Source: JANQPX01 sp965204405 (GTDB lineage: Bacteria > Pseudomonadota > Alphaproteobacteria > Geminicoccales > Geminicoccaceae). Taken from it: 64,000 nt of DNA. Both the position numbers and the translations under genes were made by a program. Shown here one piece after another: positions 41,913 to 50,832 of this stretch. Where the stretch lies: contig CBDBEN010000003.1 in the NCBI GenBank assembly GCA_965204405.1, forward strand, positions 248,001-312,000, read 5' to 3'. Position 1 is the stretch's first letter. Each line of letters opens with the position of its first letter. The notes beneath the pieces are model-generated. The model did no database searches and had not been told where the DNA came from. It saw only the letters and a program-made list of their open reading frames with translations.

Positions 41913-43019
41913 ATGACCATGAACAGACGATCCGTTTTCAAGACAGGCACCGCGTTGGGAGCGACCGGGATTGCGGGCGCCCTCACTCATGGAGCTCCCG
42001 CCATCGCAAGTGACAAAATAACTTGGCGCATGGTGACCACCTGGCCGAAGAACGCGCCGGGTGTCGGCGTCAATGCTCAGCGTTTTGCCGACCGCATCGA
42101 AGCGATAAGCGGTGGCCGGCTCTCGATCCAGCTCTATGCCGCGGGCGAATTGATCCCGCCCTTCGAGAGCCTGGATGCCGTTCAACAGGGTACGGCGGAC
42201 CTTGCGCATTCGGCCCCGTTCTTCTGGCTCGGCAAGTCGAGAGCGCTCAACTATTTCGGCTCGATCCCCCTTGGGCTCCTGGAAAGCGAGATCGCCGCCT
42301 GGCTCTATTTCGGCGGCGGCATGGCGCTTTGGGAGGAAGCGATGGCGCCTTTCGGCATCAAGCCGCTGTTTGCCGGCTCCAGCGGTATTTCCGCAGGCGG
42401 ATGGTATCGAAAGGAGATCAACAGCCTCGAGGATTTGCAAGGCCTGAAGCTGCGCATGGCCGGGCTTGGCGGCGAGGTGATGAAACGTCTCGGCACAACC
42501 CCGGTGCTGACACCCCCTGCCGAGGTTTTCCAGGCGATGTCCAGCGGCACGGTCGATGCCGCCGAACTGATCGGCCCTTGGAACGATGCTGCCTTCGGCC
42601 TGTTCCAGGTTGCCGATTACTACTATCTACCCGGATTTCACGAAGTCGGCCCGACAGCCGAGGTCCTGATCAACCAACAGGCCTGGGATGCCCTGCCCGA
42701 TGACTTAAAAGCCTTGGTGGAGGGCGCCGCCAAGGCGACCGCGATCGAGTACAATGCCGACTACCGCTACCACAATGTCACGCTTTTGAAGCCGCTCGTC
42801 GAGGAGCATGGCGTCGAGCTTCGGACCTTCCCGGAGGACGTCAACAACGCGCTGGGTGCCGCCGCGATGGACGTGCTGCAGGAACTCGGCGACAGCGACG
42901 ATCTGACAAGACGGATCCACGCCTCGTACATGGCGTTCCTTCGCGATGCCGATGTCTATACCCGATGGTTCGACCGTCCTATTCAGACGATGCGCGCCAA
43001 AGCTCTATCGACGATATGA
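41913..43019 (+). CDS. Tat-exported TRAP transporter substrate-binding protein (DctP/YiaO family)
   Basis: The start is the ATG at 41913; the frame extends to 41853. The 368-residue protein has a twin-arginine signal (MNRRSVFKTG, hydrophobic core, AIA cleavage). The mature part shows TRAP-binding features: YAAGELIPPFESLDAVQQG (split as YAAGELIPPFESLD), ADLAHSAPFFW, LQGLKLRMAGLGGEVM containing the substrate-binding Arg, and DAAELIGPWND. No DctQ or DctM gene is next to it, so it is an orphan or uses permeases encoded elsewhere. It is divergent from the thiamine salvage operon; a link to thiamine precursors is possible but only an inference from position. Confidence 0.86.
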   Translation: MTMNRRSVFKTGTALGATGIAGALTHGAPAIASDKITWRMVTTWPKNAPGVGVNAQRFADRIEAISGGRLSIQLYAAGELIPPFESLDAVQQGTADLAHSAPFFWLGKSRALNYFGSIPLGLLESEIAAWLYFGGGMALWEEAMAPFGIKPLFAGSSGISAGGWYRKEINSLEDLQGLKLRMAGLGGEVMKRLGTTPVLTPPAEVFQAMSSGTVDAAELIGPWNDAAFGLFQVADYYYLPGFHEVGPTAEVLINQQAWDALPDDLKALVEGAAKATAIEYNADYRYHNVTLLKPLVEEHGVELRTFPEDVNNALGAAAMDVLQELGDSDDLTRRIHASYMAFLRDADVYTRWFDRPIQTMRAKALSTI

Positions 43020-43031
43020 AATAAGAAGACC

Positions 43032-43071
43032 TAAAAAGACAGGGAGGTTCGCTTGGTCTGCCGAACCTCCC
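43032..43071 (-). terminator. Hairpin terminator for the CNP-repeat lipoprotein gene
   Basis: GGGAGGTTCG (43042-43051) pairs with CGAACCTCCC (43062-43071), a 10-bp stem with a 10-nt loop. On the minus strand the stem is followed by TGTCTTTTTAGG, which looks like a Rho-independent terminator. It sits about 38 bp after the lipoprotein stop and between convergent genes. Confidence 0.7.
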
Positions 43072-43109
43072 CGTCACTGATCAGCGTCAAACTAAATCGG
43101 TAATGATCT

Positions 43110-43451
43110 TTAGCTGGCCGCGCAAGGATTGCAGGGGTTACACGGGTTGCAGGGATTGCACGGGTTGCAGGGATTCTTCGCCGCGCAGGGGTTGCAAGGA
43201 TTGCACGGGTTGCAGGGATTGGCCGCTGCACAGGGGTTGCACGGGTTGCAGGGATTCTTCGCCGCGCAGGGGTTGCAAGGATTGCAGGGGTTGCACGGTG
43301 TGACGGCTTCAACTGCTGCCGCGGCATCCTCGCCGACACCCTTCGCCGTATTGCAGCCGGAAAGAGCAACAGTGCTGCCGATGACGAAGGTTGTTGCTGC
43401 CAGCGTGCGAATGGCGGTGCTTGAGAGAAGTCGACGGTTTTGCTCGCTCAT
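43110..43451 (-). CDS. Small lipoprotein with Cys-Asn-Pro (CNPC) tandem repeats
   Basis: The 113-residue product has a signal peptide ending in the lipobox ALSGC (acylated Cys at residue 33). The following NTAKGVGEDAAAAVEA resembles the start of entericidin-type lipoproteins. The rest consists of C-N-P units in four blocks separated by AAK, AAA and AAK spacers: 17 further cysteines in the last about 60 residues. In the DNA these are short tandem repeats of about 9 bp. A periplasmic or membrane-anchored metal-binding role, or heavy disulfide formation, is likely from composition; I know no proven function. It has its own terminator and a short promoter region and stands alone. Confidence 0.75.
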   Translation of the reverse strand: MSEQNRRLLSSTAIRTLAATTFVIGSTVALSGCNTAKGVGEDAAAAVEAVTPCNPCNPCNPCAAKNPCNPCNPCAAANPCNPCNPCNPCAAKNPCNPCNPCNPCNPCNPCAAS

Positions 43452-43549
43452 TTTTTGGTCCCCCCTTCGGGATCTATAGAATTAACACCTTATGCTAGTT
43501 ACACGACCTATAGGAGAACTGCAAATTTATACCATGAACCAATGAAATC

Positions 43550-44458
43550 CTATGAAGGATTGATGGCTGCTTTGGTCTTGCATAGGTCGCGATGGGCCTC
43601 GAACAACCTGGGCATCAAAGCGTCGCCATAGCCGAGCATGATGGCGAGATCGTACCAGCGGCGAATGCTGTCGGCGAGCGGCGCGTAGACATGGCTATCT
43701 TCCGCCAGCTCCCAGAAATAGGAGACATCCTTCTTCGCGTTACGAATGGCAAAGGCCGATTGAGACGGATCCCCTTCTCCGGTCAGCAGCCGCGCGAGGC
43801 GCTGAAAGGACTCGCTGTCGCCGCCGCTGACCGAGATCAGATCGACCATCATCTTGGGATCGATGTTTGCCTTCCCGGCAGCCGTGACGGCTTCGACCAC
43901 AAGGGCAGCATTGCCGAGCGTCAGAAAATTGTTGATCAGCTTCAACGTGTGCGCACTGCCGAGCGGTCCGGTATGAAAAATCCGAGCGCAAAAAGTCTCG
44001 AGCACCGGCCTGATCTTATCGAGAACAGCCGTCTCGGCGCCGATCATGATGTTGAGACGCCCTTCTTCGGCCTCCTTCGGCGTCAGCGTAACCGGCCCGT
44101 CGACCATTATCGCGCCCTTCTTGGTGAGGGCCTCGGCCAGCGCCAGGGTCGAGCGTGGCTCGGCGGTGGTCATGTCCACCAGAACCAGCCCCTTGCGGGC
44201 ACCCGCCAGGATGCCATTTTCGCCAAGCACGATGTTGCTCATCACGCTGCTGTCGGAAACACAAGTGAACAGAAGGTCGGATCTTGCCGCGACATCGGCG
44301 GGTGTTGCTGCCTCATCGGCACCGCGGCTGACAAGATCATCGACCGGGCCCCGATTCTTATGAGCCATCACGGTCAGCGAATAGCTGCTCTCCAGGATAT
44401 TCTTGGCAGCGCCGTGGCCCATGAGGCCAACGCCGATAAAGCCGATATTCATCGTCAT
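43550..44458 (-). CDS. NAD(P)-dependent beta-hydroxyacid dehydrogenase (3-hydroxyisobutyrate dehydrogenase family)
   Basis: The 302-residue product has the Rossmann opening IGFIGVGLMGHGAAKNI, the substrate-binding DGPVTLTPKEAEEGRL near residue 118, and the catalytic Lys in HTLKLINNFLTLGNAAL at about residue 170. Members of the family oxidise 3-hydroxyisobutyrate, tartronate semialdehyde, 6-phosphogluconate-like or related acids. The usual substrate motif DAPVSGG is changed to DGPVTLT, so a common activity is uncertain. The gene is divergent from an RraA-like gene, suggesting joint action on a small hydroxyacid or aldolase product, but this is inference. Confidence 0.85.
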   Translation of the reverse strand: MTMNIGFIGVGLMGHGAAKNILESSYSLTVMAHKNRGPVDDLVSRGADEAATPADVAARSDLLFTCVSDSSVMSNIVLGENGILAGARKGLVLVDMTTAEPRSTLALAEALTKKGAIMVDGPVTLTPKEAEEGRLNIMIGAETAVLDKIRPVLETFCARIFHTGPLGSAHTLKLINNFLTLGNAALVVEAVTAAGKANIDPKMMVDLISVSGGDSESFQRLARLLTGEGDPSQSAFAIRNAKKDVSYFWELAEDSHVYAPLADSIRRWYDLAIMLGYGDALMPRLFEAHRDLCKTKAAINPS

Positions 44459-44586
44459 CCCCCTCGTCTCGCACCAACACCCACCTTCATCTATGGCGGA
44501 CCGGGGGATCAGACGCTAGAGTTACCTTCATCGGGCATGCGCATAGGCTAGCTAGAAAAATCGGTGCCAATCCAGGAGAACAATCC

Positions 44587-45273
44587 ATGCTGGGCGACCC
44601 CCCTTTGGTTACTTTGAGACGGCGTTTTCAAAGGCCGGACGCCGGGCAGGTCGCTGCTCTGAACGGCGTGCCGACCGGTTTTGTCGTCGACCTGCTGATG
44701 GGCCAGGGTGCAGTCGACCGGCAGATCAAGCCGCTTTGGCCGGACAGCGCCTTCACCGCCCCTGTGCTGACCGCGGATTGCGGTCCGCGGGATAATCTGG
44801 GTCTCCTGGTCGCGCTCGAAGTCGCCGAGCCGGGCGATGTGATCGCGCTCGCCACCGGAGGCTTCGAGGAAACCGCCGTGCTCGGTGACCACGTTGCCGC
44901 CATGGCGAAAAACAAAGGCGTTGTCGCCTTTGTCACCGATGGCCTGGTCCGCGATGTCGACGGCCTGATCGAGGTGGGTTTTCCGGTCTATGCTGCGGGC
45001 GTTTCGCCGAACAGCCCGTATAAGAGCGGGCCTTGCGAAGTGGGCACGGCGGTGACGCTTGGCGGTGTTGCCGTGGCTTCGGGCGATCTGATGGTCGGTG
45101 ACCGCGACGGTGTCGTGGTCGTGCCCCGGGAGAAGATCGACCAGGTCATCGCCGGGCTTGCCGATGTGCAGGCCAAAGAGGATGAGATGGGCCGTCTTAT
45201 CGCCGAAGGGCTGACGGCACCCGGCTGGGTGAAAGAGCTCCTGGCATCCGACCAAACCAAGACCTTGGACTAA
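44587..45273 (+). CDS. RraA family protein (HMG/oxaloacetate aldolase-like)
   Basis: The 228-residue protein belongs to the RraA/demethylmenaquinone-methyltransferase-like family. The active-site region GGFEETAVLGDHVAAMAKNKG, shown here as AVLGDHVAAMAKNKG, and the Arg-Asp pair in VTDGLVRDVDGL are the residues that bind the metal and 4-hydroxy-4-methyl-2-oxoglutarate in the aldolase members. It is divergent from the beta-hydroxyacid dehydrogenase. The call as an aldolase or decarboxylase is by family; RNase E inhibition as in E. coli RraA is another possibility. An upstream ribosome binding site (CAGGAGAACAATCC) precedes the ATG. Confidence 0.84.
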   Translation: MLGDPPLVTLRRRFQRPDAGQVAALNGVPTGFVVDLLMGQGAVDRQIKPLWPDSAFTAPVLTADCGPRDNLGLLVALEVAEPGDVIALATGGFEETAVLGDHVAAMAKNKGVVAFVTDGLVRDVDGLIEVGFPVYAAGVSPNSPYKSGPCEVGTAVTLGGVAVASGDLMVGDRDGVVVVPREKIDQVIAGLADVQAKEDEMGRLIAEGLTAPGWVKELLASDQTKTLD

Positions 45274-45603
45274 CCCGAACCATCGTCGGACGATCTGCCT
45301 CGTGATATGACCACATCACTTGATCCAGTCAGATTCGCAATTAGCCTTTGAATCGATGCGTTAATAGTCCTCACCGATTGAACCTCATGATGTGGTCATA
45401 CCACTAGGAGGCCCAGCAGCTGATCCAACGGACCGTGAGGCCTCCTTCATTCATTTTATATTTTTCTATGGAACAAAGGCCTCTTGGTCCATGGGATCCT
45501 GGGAGGAAAACGGCGGAAGGCGGGGCTTGGCGACTCCTCTCGTATCGCGAGCACTGCTACAGTCTCTTCGCCTCCATCCTATTGCCTCAACCGAGAGCGT
45601 CCA
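45274..45603. other. Intergenic region with inverted repeats and a solo copy of repeat A
   Basis: This 330-bp gap contains a 13-bp inverted repeat, TATGACCACATCA (45306-45318) and TGATGTGGTCATA (45388-45400), 69 nt apart. The second arm is part of the palindrome TGGTCATACCA, a shape recognised by FadR-type GntR proteins. At 45484-45504 is the 21-bp solo copy of the arm of the inverted repeat found at 38441-38519. An upstream extension of the methyltransferase frame reaches 45484 but has no good start. Confidence 0.55.
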
Positions 45604-46269
45604 ATGACAAAAAGAGATGATCGCGATCTCGAAAAGGCCTATGCGATCAAGACACCAGCCGATGCCATCCACCTCTACGATGGCTGGGCGACAACCTATG
45701 ACGAAAGCTTCGCCAAAGCTTGGGGTTACGTCGCACCACGCGAGATCGCCAACTGTTTCAAGGCAGTCGCGACGTTGTCGGAGCAGCCTATTCTGGATAT
45801 CGGTGCTGGAACCGGATTGCTGGCAAGCGAGCTGTCCGGCTGGACCATCGACGGCATCGACATCTCAGCATCGATGCTCGAGGTTGCGGCATCGAAAGGG
45901 TTGTATCGCGAACGGATCGTCGCCGATCTTACCAAACCCCTCCGCCTTTCGAGCGACAGCTATAGCGGCGTGATCTCCTCCGGCACCTTCACCCATGGCC
46001 ATGTCGGTCCCGCATGTCTGCACGAGCTGTTGCGCATCGCCCGTCCGAATGCACTGTTCTGCCTTGGGACCAATCCAGGCGTTTTCGATCAGGCAGCCTT
46101 CGGATCAGCTTTGGCGCTTCAAGTCGCAGCTGATCGGATCACTCCGGTTACATTCAAGACTATTCCGATCTATGAAGGCACTGATCATTCTCATGCCAAG
46201 GATCAGGGGCTGGTCGCCATCTTCCGGAAAATGGATCCCAACTCAAGCGCTGGGATGGGGCCGCTCTGA
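45604..46269 (+). CDS. Class I SAM-dependent methyltransferase
   Basis: The start is the ATG at 45604 with GAGAG upstream, giving 221 residues; the frame is open from 45484. The core motif I is ILDIGAGTGLLASELSG, motif II DGIDISASMLEVA, and the middle part SSGTFTHGHVGPACLHELLRI and RPNALFCLGTN (each kept below the limit) carries the usual acidic and catalytic-type elements. The N-terminal DLEKAYAIKTPADAIHLYDG (to its limit) and DGWATTYDESF is the characteristic opening of Williams-Beuren (WBSCR27)-like methyltransferases. The acceptor is unknown. It lies alone between repeats and the decayed MucR gene. Confidence 0.84.
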   Translation: MTKRDDRDLEKAYAIKTPADAIHLYDGWATTYDESFAKAWGYVAPREIANCFKAVATLSEQPILDIGAGTGLLASELSGWTIDGIDISASMLEVAASKGLYRERIVADLTKPLRLSSDSYSGVISSGTFTHGHVGPACLHELLRIARPNALFCLGTNPGVFDQAAFGSALALQVAADRITPVTFKTIPIYEGTDHSHAKDQGLVAIFRKMDPNSSAGMGPL

Positions 46270-46347
46270 CAGCTCTTGCAAAAATTCGCGAACGCATTTT
46301 ATGAACTGTGCCATCACCCGTGGACAGATCGACGGGCCGGCTTGCCC

Positions 46348-46818
46348 TCAGCCTTTCTTCAGTGCAGGTTTTCTCGCAGTCTTCTTTCGGGGCCCCTTTA
46401 TCGGCTTTGCTGGTTCTGGCTTCCGGCCGAGGCCAATCTTCTTGGCCAGCGCTGAGCGTATTGCTGCATAGGCTGGCGCGACCAGGGGATAGTCGTCATG
46501 CTAGAGCTCGAACATCGACCGATAGTCCTCGGGCGTGAATTTATGCCGCGTGGCCAGATGGCGTTTCAGCATCTTCTGCGACTTGCCACAAAGGAGGCAG
46601 ACGATGCCATCCTCTTGAACCGACCGCTTGATCGGCACCGCCGGCTTAGGCATTTTTTCTTCTGGAACGGCTGGTACTTGTCCGAGCCCGGCAAGCTGTT
46701 GACCCACCGTCGCGATCAGAGCTGGCAGATCATTGGCCGCTACTGTACTTGGTTGTGCGAAAAGGCTGGACGGTTTTAGCTTTTTTGAGCCCACCGCCTT
46801 CATCATCGGTTTCGTCAC
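46348..46818 (-). pseudogene. MucR/Ros family regulator interrupted by an in-frame amber codon
   Basis: Residues 1-105 (46818 to 46504) match Ros/MucR: an N-terminal region and the zinc-finger segment DGIVCLLCGKSQKMLKRHLATRH, split here as VCLLCGKSQKMLKRHLATRH, with Cys2His2 ligands. After RSMFEL comes a TAG (46501-46503), but the same frame continues HDDYPLVAPAYAAIRSALAK and ends in a Lys-rich tail at a TGA at 46348-46350. That continuation is the normal C-terminal part of MucR (cf. DYPMVAPNYA). The gene is therefore broken by a single nonsense codon, or depends on readthrough. MucR proteins control exopolysaccharide and cell-cycle genes in alphaproteobacteria. It is beside insertion-sequence remnants. 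Confidence 0.8.
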
Positions 46819-46923
46819 CCATGACGCTCGATTTTGCTGTTTCGTGGCACAGAATGGCCCTCATGCCGTCAGATCGACGGATCTGGGCCGGCTGATCGAT
46901 GTTTGAGGCTGGAGAAGGCTGAT

Positions 46924-48361
46924 CTACGCCCGGATTGCCTGGATCAGCGGCGTGATGCCGAGGATGTTGATCACTCGGGTGAGATTATAGGCGAGCACAC
47001 TCAATGCTATTTCGGTGCGGACGTTCTTCAGCCGCTTCATCAGAAAATGGGTCGCGCCCATGCGCATCTTGATCGTGCCGAACGGATGCTCGACCGTCTC
47101 GCGACGCTGACGCATCGCCTGCGGGTTCTCGTCGAGCCGCTGCTGTACATCCTCCAAAAGATGTTCATGCTCCCACCGGGTGATCACCCGGTGTGTGCTG
47201 GACGTGCAGCGTTCCTTTAGAGCGCAATACCTGCATACCTCCGTGGCATATCGCCGGAGATTAGGACCATCGGCTTGCCTCTTATGAGAGACGAACGACA
47301 ATGTCTGGCCAGCCGGGCAGATATAGACATCATCATCACTGACATAGCGAAAGTCGGGCTTGCCGAACTGCCCGTTGGCGTTCATGCCCGTTGTCATTGG
47401 CTTGGGCAGCGTGACGGTGACGTCGGCTTGGCTGCATTCAAGGATTTGTTCGGAACTGAAATACCCTCGATCAGCAACCACATCGAGTTCGTCGACACCC
47501 AAGGCTTCCTTGGCCTTCTTTGCCATCGGCGCCAAAGATGCCCGATCACTGCCGCTCTGGATCACGTCGTGAGCAACGATCAGATGGTGCTCCGTCTCGA
47601 CGGCTGCCTGCACATTGTAACCGACGACGCCTGAGCCGCGGCCGCTGGTCGCCATCGAACGAGCATCCGGATCGGTCAGCGAAACCTGCTCGTCACCGGC
47701 CGCCAGCATCTGAGTTTCCAGAACCTTCAGACGCGCCATCTCTTCCTTGAGCTTGCCAAGCTTCTCTTTCAGCCGTGTGACCCTCGACGTGATGGCTTCG
47801 CTCGGCTCCTGACGATCCGCGCTGTCGAGCTGGTTGAGATAGCGCGAGATGCTCTCCTCGATCTGCTTCTTCCGCCGCTGCATCTTGGCCTTGGTAAAGT
47901 TCCGATCGCGGTTGTTGACTGCCTTGAACTTCGACCCGTCGATCGCCACGCTGGCGACAGCTAACAGACCGATCTCGCGGCAGAGTTCGACGAACCGCGC
48001 GCAGACCTTGCGGATCGCTTCGCCGTTGTCCTTCCTGAAGTCGGCGATCGTCTTGTGATCCGGCGAAAGACGCCCTAGCAACCACATCATCTCGACATTG
48101 CGCAGTGTCTCGCGCTCCAGCCGCCGGCTCGACTGCACGCGATTGAGATAGCCGTAAACATACAGCTTCAGCAGCACCGAAGGATGATAACCAGGCCGCC
48201 CTGGTCGCCTCCGCCAGGTCGAAACCAAGATCAGGGAGATCGAGCGCGTCGACAAAGGCGTCAATCACACGAACGACATTCTCATCGCCAACCCTGTCTT
48301 CCAAATGATCTGGAAAAAGCGTCCCCTGATCTCGCGAAACGCCTTCGATGTAACGCTTCAT
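46924..48361 (-). pseudogene. IS1182-type transposase with a frameshift
   Basis: The C-terminal 420 residues (46924 to about 48201) form a DDE transposase of the IS1182/IS5-related group: AIDGSKFKAVNNRDRNFTKA, VADRGYFSSEQILEC and the Glu region TVEHPFGTIKMRMGATHFL. The N-terminal about 50 residues are in another frame starting at the ATG at 48361 (MKRYIEGVSRDQGTLFPDHL) and ending in DLGFDLAEATR. The two frames must be joined near 48200-48230 to give the family sequence FDL..GRPGYHPSVLLKLY, so one base is missing or added. I could not define terminal inverted repeats with confidence. Confidence 0.82.
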
Positions 48362-48655
48362 CCATGCCCTCCCTAACGGCGGAAAAGTATAGAGAAAAAT
48401 CGGATCTTTTGACACGGCCAGGTACGGGAACCGACATAGGTCCCGACGATCTCAGCCGTGTGCGTCGTTATCTCTTGGTGGCCAGGTTGGTTTGCTGCTG
48501 TATCATCCATGCGCTCACCATCCATTTAAGTGTTATGTTATAGCCACTTAATCATAGCAGTGATTGATACGCCAGCGATGTTAGAGCATCTCCTGAAGGG
48601 GCGTTATCAACTTGAGAGCTGGAGATCGAGAAAGTTGCGAGCTGCCGGCACCCGA

Positions 48656-49205
48656 TCAGGCTGGCTGGTTCAACATGGCGATCTCCTGCCAGATCGAGAA
48701 GGCTTGGTTTCGATCAGCACGGAAATCGGAGGCGGGCTCTTGATGGCGTTGAAGGCGGAAGAGGTTGGCGATGGGTTCATGAACGGAGAGAAATTGTTGA
48801 GCCTAATTGGGTGATTTGAACCGCTGCATGATCCGTTCGCGCTTTCAGGTCGGGAGATGGGAGTTCTCGGCTCGGTTGTTCAGTCCCTTGTGCCGCCGGT
48901 GTTCGACAACCCGGCATGAGGTCTCGCGTCGCTGCGCGATAGCTCTTCAGCTTGTCGGTGATCAGCACGCGCGGCGTGCAGCCCTGCTTATTCAAGAGCT
49001 TGCGCATCAATCGCATGGCCGCTTTCTTGTCACACCGGCTCTGAACAAGAATGTCGAGGACGATGACAATGCCGCGTGCCGTCAGCATCCGAAGGCTGAG
49101 CGGAAAGCGAATGTAGAGCCATACAACGTGAGCGATGATCTCCGCCGGAAAACGATATCCAGCGAAGAGGGCCGCTTGTTTCGATGTCGTCATGGGCCGC
49201 TTCAT
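48656..49205 (-). pseudogene. Degenerate IS6 family transposase
   Basis: The minus strand encodes the IS6 opening RFPAEIIAHVVWLYIRFPLSLRM, split as RFPAEIIAHVVWLY, then a jump to IVIVLDILVQSRCDKKAAMRLMRKLL with no typical middle part, so an internal deletion of about 60-80 codons is evident. After RDLMPGC a frameshift and two stop codons separate the remaining typical pieces EHRRHKGLNNRAENSH, QRFKSPN and HEPIANLFRLQRH. The last in-frame TGA is at 48656-48658. The element can no longer make transposase. It lies between an IS1182-type element and a truncated secretion-like operon, so it may mark a recombination point. Confidence 0.8.
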
Positions 49206-49221
49206 AGCCACACGATAGGCA

Positions 49222-49800
49222 TCAGACAGCCAACTCAGCCCTCAAGTTGACAATGCCCGCATACTTCATGATCAGAACGTCTTCCGGGGAGAGCTGCAGT
49301 TCCTGTTTCAGCCAGTGAATCCGGTCCCCCTGACGCAGCCTCAGGCCGTCATTGCCGATATGATCGACGGTCCAGCCTTCGACATCCTGGCCCTCGCGAA
49401 GGCGGAGAAGATCCCCGCCATGATGCCTGAGCAGAACGGTCCAGACATCCTGGTTCAGCATCGAGCCGACGAGTTCGACAGGCGGTGGGGGCTGTTCTTG
49501 GACCTGCATGGGCAACGGGGTCGGCGCGAGCACGGGTTCGGGGACGTAGGGGCGCCTCGTGGCGACGAACAGGGGCCGTTCGGCAATGTGATCGACGATG
49601 ACGCGTTCCGGCAATTCGGCATGAACGACCTCGAGATCGGCAATGCCGCTCAGGAGCTCATTCATCCCCGGGCCGTGATCCGCCGGTGGCGCCTTGGCAA
49701 GGGAGAGATGACCTGAGAGCTGGTGGATGGCGACCGCCGCCAGGCCGCCCGCCAGAGCAAGCCAGCTAATCAGGCCGCGCGTACCCGGATAGCGGATCAT
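49222..49800 (-). CDS. GspC/GspN-like type II secretion-related protein, orphan
   Basis: The 192-residue protein has one N-terminal membrane segment (LISWLALAGGLAAVAIHQL, about residues 9-28) followed by a Pro-rich linker (VLAPTPLPMQVQEQPPPP) and a small domain PVELVGSMLNQDVWTVLLRH, GGDLLRLREGQDVEGWTV. This is the layout of the inner-membrane clamp protein GspC/PilP-like and of small T2SS proteins of alphaproteobacteria. The C-terminus abuts the IS6 remnant and may be truncated there. The preceding stretch is the tail of a GspM-like gene. No other T2SS genes are in the window, so this is probably a leftover of a lost operon; function is uncertain. Confidence 0.6.
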   Translation of the reverse strand: MIRYPGTRGLISWLALAGGLAAVAIHQLSGHLSLAKAPPADHGPGMNELLSGIADLEVVHAELPERVIVDHIAERPLFVATRRPYVPEPVLAPTPLPMQVQEQPPPPVELVGSMLNQDVWTVLLRHHGGDLLRLREGQDVEGWTVDHIGNDGLRLRQGDRIHWLKQELQLSPEDVLIMKYAGIVNLRAELAV

Positions 49801-49855
49801 CCTAGCCTCACCTCCTTCTTGCGGTCGCCATGGCGTTCATCGGCAAGGCGGGACA

Positions 49856-50020
49856 TCACGAATCAGCCGGCCTGCTGTGGCCGAACACATCCAAGCTGAC
49901 GTCGAGGCGCGGTTCGTCATCCCCGATCATGGTGTCCGGTGACAGGATATGCAGTTGTCCAATCATTAATTTGGGCTCGATGAGCTCGATCTCATGATGC
50001 CCTTCGCTTCGCTCAGATCA
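49856..50020 (-). pseudogene. 5'-truncated GspM-like remnant
   Basis: On the minus strand, a frame from about 50020 to the TGA at 49856-49858 encodes a segment like IGQLHILSPDTMIGDDEP followed by RLDVSLDVFGHSRPADS. This has the look of the C-terminal ferredoxin-like strand pair of T2SS GspM proteins. It ends about 55 bp before the GspC-like start, the expected gene order. An in-frame stop precedes the segment, so only the 3' end remains. The region 50020-50157 holds nothing else that I recognise. Confidence 0.45.
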
Positions 50021-50157
50021 TAATTCGGTTAGTTGGCGCCTCATTGCCGGCCCCAAACCCCGCTAGGATACTTTCCGAAACGACCTTTTGACGCAGAAAC
50101 CCTTTGCCGTGAATCATCCTGAATGCAGACTCTCAAGCTTCATCCTTTGGTGGAAAA

Positions 50158-50832
50158 CTATCTGCATGAGTAGCCCTTGCGAACATCTGCGACGTACTCA
50201 AGATAAACACTATGTAAAATAGAATTCTTGTGATCATTTGATTTAATAAGTGCCAATTGCATACCTTTTTGATTAAGATTAAGAATACTATCTGTGACAC
50301 GGCAGATATCCTCTCTTATTGTCAATCGTCGTTTTTTGTTATCATATTCTATCGCTCTAATGTATGATGTTTTCAGCACACATGCTTCCATGGACTTATA
50401 TATATGCTTATTAAAACTTGCTCTTGCTATTTTTTGAAAAACTTTCTCTACATTGAATATACATGCTTCTTTGTCTTGCCAAAATTGCTTGTCATTAAAT
50501 AATACAAGGGCGTCGATTTCTTCTATGAACCTATGCAGACTCGCCTCATTCTCTCTTTTGACAATGCGATTGACCGATGCTTTGAGCAAAATATAAAGAA
50601 AATCATAGAGTTGCATGATTTCGTGTTCGTCGTAGCAGGGAACAAAAAAGCCCTGTCCTGGCTTATGCAGAACTATTTCGTCCCTTGACAGCCTGGATAG
50701 TGTTTCCCTGACAGGGGTTGGGCTGATGCCCAGCTTGTCCGCGAGCTTCTCGATGGGCAGTTTCTGACCGGGCAAAAAGACATGACTTGCTATCAGACTC
50801 ACGACAGATTGTTCCATATCAAATTGATCCAT
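50158..50832 (-). CDS. GntR family regulator, AT-rich
   Basis: The 224-residue product has the N-terminal winged helix KLPIEKLADKLGISPTPVRE (to its limit) with TLSRLSRDEIVLHKPGQGFFV, clear GntR features, and an all-helical C-terminal domain of about 140 residues that resembles FCD in position but lacks an obvious metal-binding His set. Base composition is far more AT-rich than that of the flanking genes, suggesting horizontal acquisition. It is divergent from the RTX gene, 495 bp away, and is the only regulator next to that system, so I infer that it controls it. The effector is unknown. Confidence 0.82.
   Translation of the reverse strand: MDQFDMEQSVVSLIASHVFLPGQKLPIEKLADKLGISPTPVRETLSRLSRDEIVLHKPGQGFFVPCYDEHEIMQLYDFLYILLKASVNRIVKRENEASLHRFIEEIDALVLFNDKQFWQDKEACIFNVEKVFQKIARASFNKHIYKSMEACVLKTSYIRAIEYDNKKRRLTIREDICRVTDSILNLNQKGMQLALIKSNDHKNSILHSVYLEYVADVRKGYSCR

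Noticed and set aside
43110..43320. Short tandem repeats resembling a CRISPR or minisatellite array
   Set aside because: The repeats are about 9 bp, have no unique spacers and encode the CNPC protein in frame.
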